Assembly: GCF_002024165.1 (NCBI RefSeq)
Contig: NZ_MWQN01000002.1
Span: forward strand, 496,001-560,000
DNA length: 64,000 nt
Direction: 5' to 3'
From: Embleya scabrispora
GTDB lineage: Bacteria; Actinomycetota; Actinomycetes; Streptomycetales; Streptomycetaceae
Below, one piece after another: positions 44,741 to 55,302 of the stretch. The first letter of the stretch is position 1. Each line of letters begins with the position of its first letter. The notes under the pieces were generated by a model, which had not been told where the DNA came from, did not search any database, and saw nothing but the letters and a program-made list of their open reading frames with translations. The translations under genes were made by a program, and so were the position numbers.

Positions 44741-45060
44741 GTGTTGCAGCTTCTCGAACTTCTTTTGTTGCAGTGAAACGAACTTGTTGTGTTCTATGAT
44801 CCAGCACCTACTGCCATGCAGCATACGTTGCAGCTGCCTATATATCTTGATGAATATGTAGCCGTGCGTGCTCACGTGCAACTGGCGCTACATATTGACG
44901 GACATCATGCGTTGTATGAGTTGTGAACTTGTGAAAGTAGCAGGTCAGGAGCCATCATCCGATGCGAAGGAAGGTTTCTGCTCTGAGGAGCGCTAGCCCG
45001 AAACTTCACTCCAGGCTCGCGGATCCAACGGCCTTCGTTCACATTGAACGGTGACTGGAG
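44741..45060. other. AT-rich island with iteron-like repeats and cruciform
   Basis: The lowest-GC stretch of the window (about 45-50 percent GC). Two 24-bp direct repeats with consensus GTTGCAG-N5-CGAACTT-N5 stand at 44743-44766 and 44767-44790; a third GTTGCAG is at 44827. TATGTAGC (44855-44862) and GCTACATA (44887-44894) form a cruciform-capable inverted repeat. No gene is present. Direct repeats plus an AT-rich segment are the hallmark of iteron origins or plasmid centromeres. Confidence 0.55.
44743..44790 (+). repeat. Two 24-bp iteron-like direct repeats
   Basis: Both units share GTTGCAG, five variable bases, CGAACTT and five variable bases. The spacing is exactly 24, near two helical turns, so a protein would bind both on roughly the same face. 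They lie 3.5 kb upstream of parA. Confidence 0.7.
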
Positions 45061-45319
45061 TGTCGATCTGGCAAGAGTCGAATCGCGTAGTAGATGGACA
45101 GCCTGGGGACAGGCACGAGCTCATGTGAGTTGCCAGAGTGCACCAGAGAGAACGGTGCTCACGGGCGTGCGGGCTGCGGAGTGTACCTCGATGGGATTCC
45201 ATGATTTCGTCATCGGTTCATCGGAGCGGATGGGGTCTGACGAGGGCGCAGACGAAGAGGTGCCCTTGAGTGGAGGTGCGGGAAAGCGGACGTGGCTTTT
45301 CGGTTTCGTTCCTGGCGCT

Positions 45320-46310
45320 TACCGAGGTTTGCGCTTTCGGTTGCGGGGTGATGGTGCGGGGTGTGTCCGAGTTGGTGGTGGGTCGCCGCTGGCGTTCGGA
45401 GCTCGGAGACTTGGGGCTTCGGGCGGGGCGGGTGTGTTGCTCGGCGAAAATCGGCTGGCAGTGGTGGGTAGGTTGGGCGCCCGAGTTGAGTCCGCCAGGA
45501 AGGGTTCCCGGGTGGGTTGGGGCGTTTCGCGGGTGTTGGACATCAGGGCTCGAAGCCGGATCTCGGCGGGGTAGTTGGGGGTTTCGGGCTTCGGTGGCCT
45601 GCGGTTCCGTAGTGTCGGGGTGGAGAGTCGGGCGTTGAGCGTCGGTTTCGTGTGCTCCGATTCCCTGGACGCCTGCGTGGAGAGCGAAATCGTCCGGTGG
45701 GATCCTGCTTCGAGCACTGTGAGCCGTGCAGAGGCCGTCGAGGCGACCGATAATGCCCAGCAGAGTTCAAAACCGGATGCCGAGGCGCTCGAAGCAGTTA
45801 TCCGTCAGCGCTGACCTGCGGTTTTCTCTCAGGCCGAGGCGACAGCATCCTGGGCGATCCGGACTTGTACCCCTTCGTCATCCACACTCCCACCGCACCT
45901 GAAGCCACTCGACGTCCTCGGGAGGCCCCTCGGAGGTCTAGACCCGGGCGCCCTCCTGCTCCCCCGTTGCCGGCCGGTTTTCGCCAAGCGGTGCGGCTGT
46001 GTTACCGGGAACCCCGGTCTCGGAGTTCGGAACGCCGGTGGCGGCCATTTGCCGACTCGGACAGAACCCACACCCCACGTAGCCAAAGGCGCAACGCGCA
46101 CCGGAGGCGCCCGGCCCATTCGGAAAGGCCCCACAGGCGGCTCGACTTGGCCCGCACCTGCTCCCTTGTTGCCGGCCGGGTTTCGCCGACCCGTGCGCCC
46201 GGCTCGTCGGAGGCGCCGGGTCTCGGAGCGCCGAACGCCTGTGGCGGCCCACCACCGACTCGGACAGACCCTGCACCGGCGCCCCGCGACCAGGAGCGCG
46301 AGCCTCGGTA
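45320..46310. repeat. Composite repeat A-B-A', fourth locus
   Basis: Plus-orientation A (45320-45540; marker CGGCGAAAATCGGCTGGCAG), then B (45541-45850; GGCTTCGGTGGCCTGCGG and the centre CTGACCTGCGGTTTTCTCTC), then two inverted A' copies (about 45870-46110 and 46111-46310; GCCGGCCGGTTTTCGCCAAG and GCCGGCCGGGTTTCGCCGAC). This is the most complete example of the composite element. It lies on the far side of the rep/par-like module from the loci at 32-33.6 kb. No gene is credible inside. Confidence 0.78.
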
Positions 46311-46946
46311 GGTCAGGCGATCTTCGGCCCCGCGGGTGCTGCCGTTGTGCGTGGTAGTTCCGAGTATTGGGTGCGTGAGGCGGGATGGGGCCGGTCGATC
46401 GCTGACTGGGACTGGTTTGTGTTTGGGGCCGGGCTGCCGGAGAAGCGGCTTCGGGTGCCGTGGGTGGGTGTTACGAAGGACGTTTGCGTGCGATGTGTGC
46501 GGCGAGCCGGCTGTGGTTGGCCACACCCCTTGCTGGTGATGTTCCGGGAGTGGTCCGTTCGGAGAGTTCGGGATCGCTTGTTGTATCGATGTCGGACGGT
46601 TCGACTTGCGTGGCGGCCTCCGCTCCCCTGCTGCCGAGGCCTGTTCGCGTGATGGTGGCGGCGGTGTGCTCCGGTGTCTGGGTGCTCCGGGTTCGGGCTA
46701 TGGGGGCGGGTCGTTGTTGGCTATGGGGCGCCGGGCGGAGACTTGGTCGTCGCTGTTGCCGCTGGCACCCTGTCTGACCTGCGCATTTGCGGGAATTCGC
46801 TGGTGAGCCACGAAATCTCATTGCCTGGCATGATCGGATGCACATGATCTTGTTCGGCCCTTAGAACGCCGTCTGTGGCATCGTTGCAGGTCAGCGGGTT
46901 GCTCTAGCGGGGGGAAGGGCGTGCTTGGCCAGTTGCCCGGCTGAGC
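46311..46946. other. Gene-free region right of the composite repeat
   Basis: About 640 bases without a convincing gene; open frames at 46347-46777 are Arg/Cys/Trp-rich with poor codon bias. A 13-base sequence ATCGTTGCAGGTC at 46880-46892 is repeated exactly at 47529-47541, on the other side of the reductase remnant. Confidence 0.5.
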
Positions 46947-47410
46947 GTGATGGTTGGTCAGGTCGTTTCCCCGTTCCTCCACAGCGCGGCGCCGACGAGT
47001 TTCTTGCTCCCGTTCGGCCCCGAGAAAGAGGCGTCCGTCGATGGGCTCACGCGGGTGTTGAAGGTGGTGTTCTCCTCCTCGTTCGAGGAGCCGCTGACGT
47101 GGGCCAACTCCACGCTCGTCCGCGACGACGCCGTCGAGACGGTCCGCGCGATGAAGTCGAGCGGCTCGGGGCTTCTCGGAACGATCGGCAGCCTGAGCCT
47201 GTGTCGGTCCCTGCTGCGCGCCGGACTCGTCGACCGCTTCCGGGTCATGATGTTTCCGGTAATCACCGGGGCCACGGGCGAAGAACGCATCTACGACGGC
47301 TACCCGGACGTCGCCCTCGAGATGATCGAGCACCGCACCTTCGACAGCCGCAGCCGACTGGTCGAGTACAAGCCCCGCGTGCTCGCGCACCCGCCGCTTG
47401 GCATTCCTGC
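46947..47410 (+). pseudogene. N-terminally truncated RibD/DHFR-like reductase
   Basis: From about 47050 the plus frame reads as the second half of a dihydrofolate reductase-like (RibD C-terminal) protein: KVVFSSSFEEPLTWANSTLV, then AVETVRAMKSSGSGLLGTIG with the NADP-binding GTIGS, SLCRSLLRAGLVDRFRVMMF, and PVITGATGEERIYDGYP. The N-terminal third, including the usual substrate-site segment, is missing; the sequence before 47050 does not fit the family. The C terminus also runs past its natural end. It is most likely a 5'-deleted gene. Confidence 0.65.
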
Positions 47411-47621
47411 GCGACGTTGCTCCTTGGTAGCGCTCTGGATGGTTGCCAGGCCGGTGCCGACCGGACCGGGGCAAGAACTTGGTAGGGCGAGCGGCCCACG
47501 TCAGGTTGCTCGGCCCGAGCGGCTGCGAATCGTTGCAGGTCGGCACGTGCGCGTACGTAGGGTTGGGTTCCGTGGCCGAGGTGCGGTCGCGGGGCACGGT
47601 GGAGTTTGGGCGCACCGTCTC

Positions 47622-48191
47622 CTATCGGCTCTGCGGTTGGTGGTCGGACTCTGGCTGTGGGTTCGGGTTCCAGTCTCGGGCCAGGAGTCCGAGTAGGGTC
47701 TGGTCGAGGAATTCGCCCAGGACCCAGGCGGAGGAGCGCAGTACGCCCTCGCGGACGAAGCCGTTGTGCTCGGCGGAGCGCAACATCGCGGTGTTGTCCG
47801 CCAGCGTCTCGATCTGTAGTCGGTGCAGGCCGCGCACGGTGAAACCGTAGTGGCACAGCACCGCGACCACGTCGGTGCCGTAGCCCTTGCCGCGGGCTGC
47901 CGGGAGTAGTCCCAGTCCGATGTGCGCGGACCGGTTGTGGGTGTCGATGCCCCATAGCGTTGCCATGCCGATCAGCGTGCCGCTGTCGAGCTCCACCACG
48001 GAGAACGGGACGAACCCCGGATCGTTGTCGTTGACCATGAGTCGTGAGTCTTGCGAACCGGGCGAGATCGGTCGCCAGGGCCGGCCCTCCGCCCGCGAGC
48101 CGTTGACCACGTCGTCGTAGAGCTCGGTTCGCAGGATCGGGATGTCGTCCTCGTGTCGGGCCCTGAGACCGACTGTGTTGCCCTTTAGCAT
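47622..48191 (-). CDS. GNAT acetyltransferase (RimJ/RimL-like)
   Basis: A 189-residue acetyltransferase. The N terminus NTVGLRARHEDDIPILRTEL and the acetyl-CoA loop GLLPAARGKGYGTDVVAVLC (Q/RxxGxG/A motif) followed by LHRLQIETLADNTAMLRSAEHNGF (quoted partly) match the RimJ/RimL-type family that acetylates protein N termini or small amines. The ATG at 48191 has AGGAA six bases upstream. It is monocistronic and divergent from the NTF2-like gene. Confidence 0.85.
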   Translation of the reverse strand: MLKGNTVGLRARHEDDIPILRTELYDDVVNGSRAEGRPWRPISPGSQDSRLMVNDNDPGFVPFSVVELDSGTLIGMATLWGIDTHNRSAHIGLGLLPAARGKGYGTDVVAVLCHYGFTVRGLHRLQIETLADNTAMLRSAEHNGFVREGVLRSSAWVLGEFLDQTLLGLLARDWNPNPQPESDHQPQSR

Positions 48192-48397
48192 GCACGATTC
48201 CTATCCGGGCGGGTTGGTCGGTGGCAAGCCGATATGGCAAGCCGCGGTTGTTGAGCGTTGTCCCTGGACTTCACGCCTGTTCGGACGTGCGGATCAGGCC
48301 GGTTGGGTGGGGTGCTGACATTCGGGTGGCTTGTTTTGTCATACCGGGTGGGGCGTCGCGTCATCTGCGAAGTCCGAATGGGCCATGGAGGGGAACG

Positions 48398-50406
<2,009 letters not shown>

Positions 50407-50452
50407 TCATCGAGATTGGATTCCGGTCGGGCGGTCATTCTGCGGCATGGCC

Positions 50453-50473
50453 GGGACCTTGCCGCAAGGCCCC
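50453..50473. promoter_or_regulatory. Rifamycin-associated element (RAE)
   Basis: GGGACCTTGC and GCAAGGCCCC flank a single C, one mismatch from a perfect inverted repeat. On the rox strand the core reads CCTTGCGGCAAGG, matching the known RAE upstream of rifamycin-inactivation genes in actinomycetes. It is 59 bases before the rox start. Confidence 0.85.
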
Positions 50474-50544
50474 GGGGGCGCTATATGTTGAAGAGGGCAG
50501 GGAGAGGGATTTCTCCTCGCCCCTTTTTTGTTCCTATACCGAAC

Positions 50545-50586
50545 GCGCCGTGGCCCGACATCGCAGGGTGTCGGGCCACGGCGCGT
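50545..50586. terminator. Perfect 17-bp stem hairpin
   Basis: CGCGCCGTGGCCCGACA (50545-50561) pairs perfectly with TGTCGGGCCACGGCGCG (50570-50586). It lies after the RidA gene stop and before the rox promoter on the minus strand, so it insulates rox from the upstream RidA/MFS genes. Confidence 0.75.
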
Positions 50587-50624
50587 GTGGTGAGTCCAAT
50601 TGGACTCGGATCGGTTCGTCGGCG

Positions 50625-51032
50625 TTACGGGCGGACCGCTACCGCGTCCACCTCGAAGAGCATGTCGGGGAGGGCGAGGGCGGCTACCCCGAGGAGGGTT
50701 TGGGCCGGCGGCTTGTCGCCCCAGATGCGGGTGATGACCGCGAGCAGGGCTTCGAGCCTGGCGTGGTCGTGGTCGACGATGTACGTACCGAGCCGGACCA
50801 CGTCACGGAAGCCCAGTCCGGCTGCGGCCAAGGCGGCGCCCAGGTTGGCGAAGGAGAGTTCGACCTGCGCTGCGAAGTCCGGTGAGGCGACCGCGCCGGT
50901 GGGGTCGGAGCCGTACTGGCCGGCAACGAAGACCAGGCCGGGGGCCGGGACGTCGACCACGTGGCTGTAGCCGTAGGACACGGGGTTGTGCAGGTCGGAC
51001 GGGTTGGTGATGGTGAACGAGGTGTCGCTCAT
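50625..51032 (-). CDS. RidA-family protein
   Basis: A 135-residue RidA/YjgF homologue: PVSYGYSHVVDVPAPGLVFV, then AGQYGSDPTGAV, and FEVDAVAVRP at the end. The Arg that binds the 2-aminoacrylate carboxylate in true RidA would be near the IVDHDHARLEA/RIWGDKPPAQT region and is Lys-Pro-Pro-Ala here, so the subgroup is uncertain. Members hydrolyse reactive enamine/imine intermediates in the cytoplasm. The ATG is at 51032. It follows the MFS gene on the same strand after 128 bases of GATGGCTTCGG repeats. Confidence 0.82.
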   Translation of the reverse strand: MSDTSFTITNPSDLHNPVSYGYSHVVDVPAPGLVFVAGQYGSDPTGAVASPDFAAQVELSFANLGAALAAAGLGFRDVVRLGTYIVDHDHARLEALLAVITRIWGDKPPAQTLLGVAALALPDMLFEVDAVAVRP

Positions 51033-51160
51033 GGTCGAGGGCTCCTTGGTGCGGTGATGGCTTCGGCCGCGGTGATGGCTTCGGTCGTGGTGGTGCTTGC
51101 GGTCTTGTGCGGGTTGGTCACGACGGCGGGCGTGGTTGCGGTCGTTGGTCTGCGTGGCCG

Positions 51161-52582
51161 TCAGTTGCCGGTTGGGCGGCGGACCGTGCCTGCGGTCAGT
51201 GCGGTGAGGAGGGTGAGTCCGGCGGCGAACCACAGGGCTGCCGTGGTCGCGATGCCGTCGACGGCGAGTGCGCCGAGTAGCGCGCCGAGGGCGATGGACA
51301 GGTTGAACACGGCGACGAACAGGGATGTCGCCGCCTCGGCTGCCTTGGGCGCGGCGGTGAGCATCCAGGTCTGGAGGCTTACCGGTGCGGCGCCGTAGGC
51401 GAGGCCCCACACGATCAGCAGCACGATGCCCGCCGCGGCGACGTTCTGGAGGGCGGCCTGCAGGGTCAGTACGGCGGTCAGGCCGCCGGCGATGGTGAGC
51501 AGGGTGCGGCGGGCGTCGCGCGAGGCTCGGCTGCCCGCCGCGAAGTTGCCGACCACGCCCGCCAGTCCGTAGCCGAGGAGCAGGAGGCCGATCAGGCCGT
51601 CGTCGACACCGGATATGTCGCGCAGGATGGGCCGGACGAAGGTGTACGCGACGAAGTGGCCGGTGATCAGCAGGAACGTGAGTGCCAGTCCGGCGCGTAC
51701 GCCCCGGTTGTCGCGCCCGAGCCGGGCCAGGTCGCGGAACGTCATCGGCCGGGCGGACGCTGCGCTCGGCAGCGGAGGCAGCAGGACCACCAGAACCACC
51801 AGGGCCAGGAGGCCGAGCGCGCCGACGGCGGCGAAAGCGGTCCGCCATCCGGTGAGTTCGCCCATGAGGGTGCCGGCGGGGACGCCCAGGACGGAGGCGG
51901 TCGAGACGCCGCCGAAGACGATCGCGGTTGCTCGAGCCACCTGCTCGGGCGGGACCAGGCGCAGAGCCAGGCCGCCCGCGATGGCCCAGAAGCCGCCCAC
52001 GCCGACGCCGACCAGGATCCGGGCGATCAGCACCACGGCGAAGTTCGGCGCCGCTGCGCTGACCAGGTTTGCGGTACCGACCAGGGCGATCAGCGCGGCG
52101 AGCAGGAGCCGACGGTCGAGCCGACCGGCCGTCACGGCGATCACCGGTGCGGCGAAGGCGGCGACGATGCCCGGCGCGGTGACCATCAGTCCGGCGGTGC
52201 CCTCGGAGACGTCCAGCGTGGTGCCTACGGGAGTCAGCAGTCCGACGGGCAACAGCTCGGAGGTCATGAGCGAGAAGATCCCGAGCGCGACCGCGCCCAC
52301 GGCGAGCCAGGCGCGGAACATCGACCGAGGGGGCGGCGGCGGCGCGGGCGGCTTCTCGTGGGGTCGTTGGCGGGGATCGGTGGCGCGCTCGGGCGTCGCC
52401 GGTTCCGTGTGCGTCCCGGTGGGGCCGGGTTGGACTCGGGTGGCGATCAGGGCGTCGGTCAGGGTGTCGGTCAGGGCGCCGGTCCGATGGTTGGGCTCGG
52501 GGTCGAAGTGAGTGTCGAGGTGGGAGTCGGGGCGGGAGTCGACGAGGCGGTCGGGGCGAGGGCGGGGCGTTTGCATATTCAC
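51161..52582 (-). CDS. DHA1-type MFS exporter
   Basis: A 473-residue transporter. A hydrophilic N terminus of about 90 residues (Pro/Arg/Thr-rich) precedes 12 hydrophobic segments with AGRLDRRLLLAALIALVG in the loop after TMS2 and motif C-like GVSTASVLGVPAGTLMGELT. It resembles arabinose/chloramphenicol-type sugar or drug efflux proteins. The frame starts at ATG 52582 (MNM...), or 52576; the long N-terminal extension could mean a start further in. It precedes the RidA gene, and inverted repeats lie upstream. Confidence 0.82.
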   Translation of the reverse strand: MNMQTPRPRPDRLVDSRPDSHLDTHFDPEPNHRTGALTDTLTDALIATRVQPGPTGTHTEPATPERATDPRQRPHEKPPAPPPPPRSMFRAWLAVGAVALGIFSLMTSELLPVGLLTPVGTTLDVSEGTAGLMVTAPGIVAAFAAPVIAVTAGRLDRRLLLAALIALVGTANLVSAAAPNFAVVLIARILVGVGVGGFWAIAGGLALRLVPPEQVARATAIVFGGVSTASVLGVPAGTLMGELTGWRTAFAAVGALGLLALVVLVVLLPPLPSAASARPMTFRDLARLGRDNRGVRAGLALTFLLITGHFVAYTFVRPILRDISGVDDGLIGLLLLGYGLAGVVGNFAAGSRASRDARRTLLTIAGGLTAVLTLQAALQNVAAAGIVLLIVWGLAYGAAPVSLQTWMLTAAPKAAEAATSLFVAVFNLSIALGALLGALAVDGIATTAALWFAAGLTLLTALTAGTVRRPTGN

Positions 52583-52808
52583 GATGTTCTATATCCAGAA
52601 TCTGCCTCGTGAGACGCCTCTCCCGAGGAAAGACGCCCTCCCGAAGAAAGGGGTGCGGACGGCGGCTCCCCCGAACCGGGGTGGTGCAGTTGCGGTGGCC
52701 GGGTGGACCGTGGTCTCTATTCTGGATGTCCTTTGTCCAGAACACAAGCTCTCGGAACCCCGCCCCCGCCGCAACCACCCTGCCCGCAGCCCGATTTCGC
52801 CGGGTCCG
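52583..52808. promoter_or_regulatory. Promoter region with repeated TCCAGAA sites
   Basis: TCCAGAA occurs just upstream of the MFS start (near 52594) and again near 52737, the second paired with an inverted TTCTGGA nine bases away (about 52722-52744). These look like binding sites of a regulator of the MFS gene, but no regulator gene is adjacent. Nothing coding is credible in this gap. Confidence 0.5.
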
Positions 52809-53324
52809 TCAGCCTTCCTTCACCGCCCGTCCCAGCCGGACCAGCCCCCGGCGCAGTTCGCGCGTCGCGCCCACCGGCACGATGGCGGCGCGGCCGGGGA
52901 TGCGTACGCCGCCGGTGAGGGCTACCCGGGTCCTCCCGTGCTCGGGGACGGCCGCCATGCCGATGATCACGAACCTGCTCTGCAACCAGCACCACCCCGG
53001 GCGCAGGACACCGTCGAAACGGGCCCGCATCCCGTACCGGCTGCGGGCGTGCGCCTCTATACGATCGCCGTCGTGGCGCAGCACCCGAACGTGGCGCATG
53101 TCCGGTTGGAACCGGCCGAAGCCGTGTTCCAGGTCCCCCATCACCGCCCATACGTCGGCGAACGGCGCGTCGACGATCCCTTCGACGATGCGTGCGCCGG
53201 GGATCCCGGCGATCAGCACCCGAAGTCGACCCACCGCGTCGATCGGCTCGGTGTCGGTATAGGTGTAGGTGTCGGCGTTCGTGTCGGGAGGTTCGATGTC
53301 GTCGGGTTCGCGTGGTGTGCTCAT
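52809..53324 (-). CDS. SRPBCC-family protein, last gene of the sigma operon
   Basis: A 171-residue protein. After a polar N terminus with TYTYTDTEP the helix-grip fold begins: EGIVDAPFADVWAVMGDLEH, GRFQPDMRHVRVLRHDGDRI. It resembles small polyketide cyclase-like proteins. Its ATG overlaps the sigma factor stop by four bases (ATGA), so it is translated with it. It may bind the ligand that controls the system, or be an effector; this is inference from position. Confidence 0.7.
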   Translation of the reverse strand: MSTPREPDDIEPPDTNADTYTYTDTEPIDAVGRLRVLIAGIPGARIVEGIVDAPFADVWAVMGDLEHGFGRFQPDMRHVRVLRHDGDRIEAHARSRYGMRARFDGVLRPGWCWLQSRFVIIGMAAVPEHGRTRVALTGGVRIPGRAAIVPVGATRELRRGLVRLGRAVKEG

Positions 53325-53866
53325 GCCGTCCACATCCTTCGGAATCCCGCCCGGGCGCGGTGCAGCCGGGACTTGACGGTGCCTTCGGGGACGCCGAGCA
53401 GGTCGGCGGCGGTCTGTTCGTCCAGGCCCTCGATGTCGCGCAGGACCAGTACGGCGCGGTGTTCGGGGGAGAGTCGGGCCAAGACGTCGTCGATGTCGGC
53501 GGCGAGTTGCGGGTCGCCGGGGGCGGGCGGGTCGGCCCACTCGGTGGGGACATCCCGGATCGCCCGCCGCGCGATGCGCACCGCCTCGCGCACCGCGATC
53601 GCCCGGACCCAGCCGTACAGCGCCTCGGGTTCGTCGAGGGTGCGCAGGGCGCGGAAGACCACGACGAGGGTTTCCTGGACCGCGTCCTGCCGGGCGTCCA
53701 GCGCGATCGGGCCGCAGATGGTGGTGACGTAGGGGATCAGGTGGTCGAGCAGATCGCTCATCGCGACGGTGTCGCCGCGGCGGGCGGCGCGGGCCAGGGC
53801 GACGCCGCGCGCACGGCGCTCGGCGGCTCGGTCCTCGGTTCCACGCTTCGGCACGGTGGTGATCAT
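53321..53866 (-). CDS. ECF-type RNA polymerase sigma factor
   Basis: A 181-residue ECF sigma factor. Region 2 is DLLDHLIPYVTTICGPIALD with DAVQETLVVVFRAL, and region 4 is RLSPEHRAVLVLRDIEGLDE, then the HTH TAADLLGVPEGTVKSRLHRA. The ATG at 53866 overlaps the DUF3995 gene stop by four bases, and its own stop overlaps the SRPBCC start likewise. No classical anti-sigma gene is adjacent. Target promoters are unknown. Confidence 0.88.
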   Translation of the reverse strand: MITTVPKRGTEDRAAERRARGVALARAARRGDTVAMSDLLDHLIPYVTTICGPIALDARQDAVQETLVVVFRALRTLDEPEALYGWVRAIAVREAVRIARRAIRDVPTEWADPPAPGDPQLAADIDDVLARLSPEHRAVLVLRDIEGLDEQTAADLLGVPEGTVKSRLHRARAGFRRMWTA

Positions 53867-54435
53867 CTCCCGGCGGTCCGCGTTCGGAGCAGCCGACTCG
53901 GCCGCCGGACGATGCCGTCCAGTGCGACGCGCGCGGCGGTATACCCGAAGACCACGCACACCGGGGTGTAAACGGCCAGGTTGAGTCGGTAGAAGGTGCT
54001 GCCCGGATCGGCTCCGACACCCAGGGCCCAGATCACGCCCGCCCCGGCCCGCACGGTGAGCCCGGTGGCCACGGCTACGGTGACGAGTGCGGTGAGCCTG
54101 CCGCCGCGGCCTCGGCTGTGCGCGTATATGCCGACGGCGGCGGTGGTGAGCAGTGCCCACAGCGGGAGCAGGACGCGTGGGGTGAACGGGACGTCGGCGT
54201 TGAGCAGTCCCTGCGACAGGGCCTCGGTGCTGTCGGCCGGCCAGGTCGCGCCGGTCGCCCAGAACGCGTGGACGAGCGCATCACCGGCCAGCAGCGCGGC
54301 GACGGCGGTGCCTTTGCGCCGGCGCGCGGCGGTGGCCGAGGCAGCGGTGGCCGGCGCGGCGGTAGCCACATCCGTGACCGCGGTCGTGTCGGCGGCGGTT
54401 CTCGTGCTGCCTGCGGCTTCGGCGGCGTTGTGCAT
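53863..54435 (-). CDS. DUF3995-like membrane protein, first gene of the sigma operon
   Basis: A 190-residue membrane protein. An Ala/Thr-rich N terminus of about 45 residues is followed by four hydrophobic segments: VAALLAGDALVHAFWATGAT, PRVLLPLWALLTTAAVGIYA, ALVTVAVATGLTVRAGAGVI, YRLNLAVYTPVCVVFGYTAA. The layout and HAFWATGATWPAD fit DUF3995. As a membrane protein coupled to an ECF sigma factor it could sense a signal or hold the sigma factor, but it lacks a known anti-sigma domain. It is divergent from an NTF2-like gene. Confidence 0.72.
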   Translation of the reverse strand: MHNAAEAAGSTRTAADTTAVTDVATAAPATAASATAARRRKGTAVAALLAGDALVHAFWATGATWPADSTEALSQGLLNADVPFTPRVLLPLWALLTTAAVGIYAHSRGRGGRLTALVTVAVATGLTVRAGAGVIWALGVGADPGSTFYRLNLAVYTPVCVVFGYTAARVALDGIVRRPSRLLRTRTAGR

Positions 54436-54675
54436 GGCGCGATCCCCTTCCCGGGCCGACGAGTTGTCGGCCGATCGCCAGGAAGAGGACGCCCCCAGGG
54501 GAAAGGTTCCATGTGACGGCGGACACATCCCCTGACGTCGCGCCGTCGGCCGGCGAACAACACACCCTTCGCCGCACCCGAGCCCGTCGGCCGACCGAAC
54601 ACCCGCGACCCGGGCCCGAAACGCGACGACCGATTGCCGCCGGCGGCCCCCCGCGCCCACCTCCACGATGGACCC

Positions 54676-55143
54676 GTGACCACCGAGAACACACCCCCCT
54701 CCCCCGCACCCCGGCCCACCGCCGACGCCGACACCCGCGCCGTCCTCGCGCGGTTCTTCGCCGCGGAGGCCGCGTACGTCGCCGCCGGCGGCCGAGGCAA
54801 GGCGAGCTTCGCCGACCTCGCCGCGTGCCTCGACCCGGACGTCGTCATGTACCAGTCGCCCGGCCTCCCCTACGGCGGCCCCCGCTACGGCCCGGAGGGC
54901 ATCGAGGACTTCATGGCCGCGATGGGCGAGGCGTGGCGGGACATGGACTTCCTCGAACAACGCTTCGCCATCGACGGCGAGCGGGCCGCCATCCTCAACC
55001 ACGGCCTGCTCACCGCGCGAGCCACCGGCCGCGTCCTCGACACGTGGGTGATGCAGATGATCACCATCCGGGACGGCCTGATCACCGAGATTCGGCCGTT
55101 CTACTGGGACACCAAGGCGGTCGACGCGGCTCTGACCCCGTGA
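54676..55143 (+). CDS. NTF2/SnoaL-like protein
   Basis: A 155-residue protein of the SnoaL-like fold. RAVLARFFAAEAAYVAAGGR, CLDPDVVMYQSPGLPYGGPR and IRDGLITEIRPFYWDTKAVD are typical of the polyketide cyclase-like group. The start is GTG 54676 (MTTENTPPSPAP). It is divergent from the sigma factor operon and might be under its control. Ligand or substrate unknown. Confidence 0.75.
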   Translation: MTTENTPPSPAPRPTADADTRAVLARFFAAEAAYVAAGGRGKASFADLAACLDPDVVMYQSPGLPYGGPRYGPEGIEDFMAAMGEAWRDMDFLEQRFAIDGERAAILNHGLLTARATGRVLDTWVMQMITIRDGLITEIRPFYWDTKAVDAALTP

Positions 55144-55302
55144 AATTCCCGCACCCGGCGCGAGCCGGTCCGGTAGCTTGCGACGTATGGAGACGACCGG
55201 CGGCGGACGGAAGCGCCCGGGGCGGGATCGGGCCGCCGGCGCGCACGGGTTCCGGTAGGTACGCCAGGTGGAAGAACCTGGCGGTGCACCGACGGAGTTC
55301 CC

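Noticed and set aside
46818-47615. 265-codon minus-strand frame
   Set aside because: It is antisense to the reductase remnant and has no recognisable features.
50625-52778. 717-codon frame that would fuse an N-terminal domain to RidA
   Set aside because: Only the last 135 codons are RidA; the rest is the shadow of the MFS gene in another frame.
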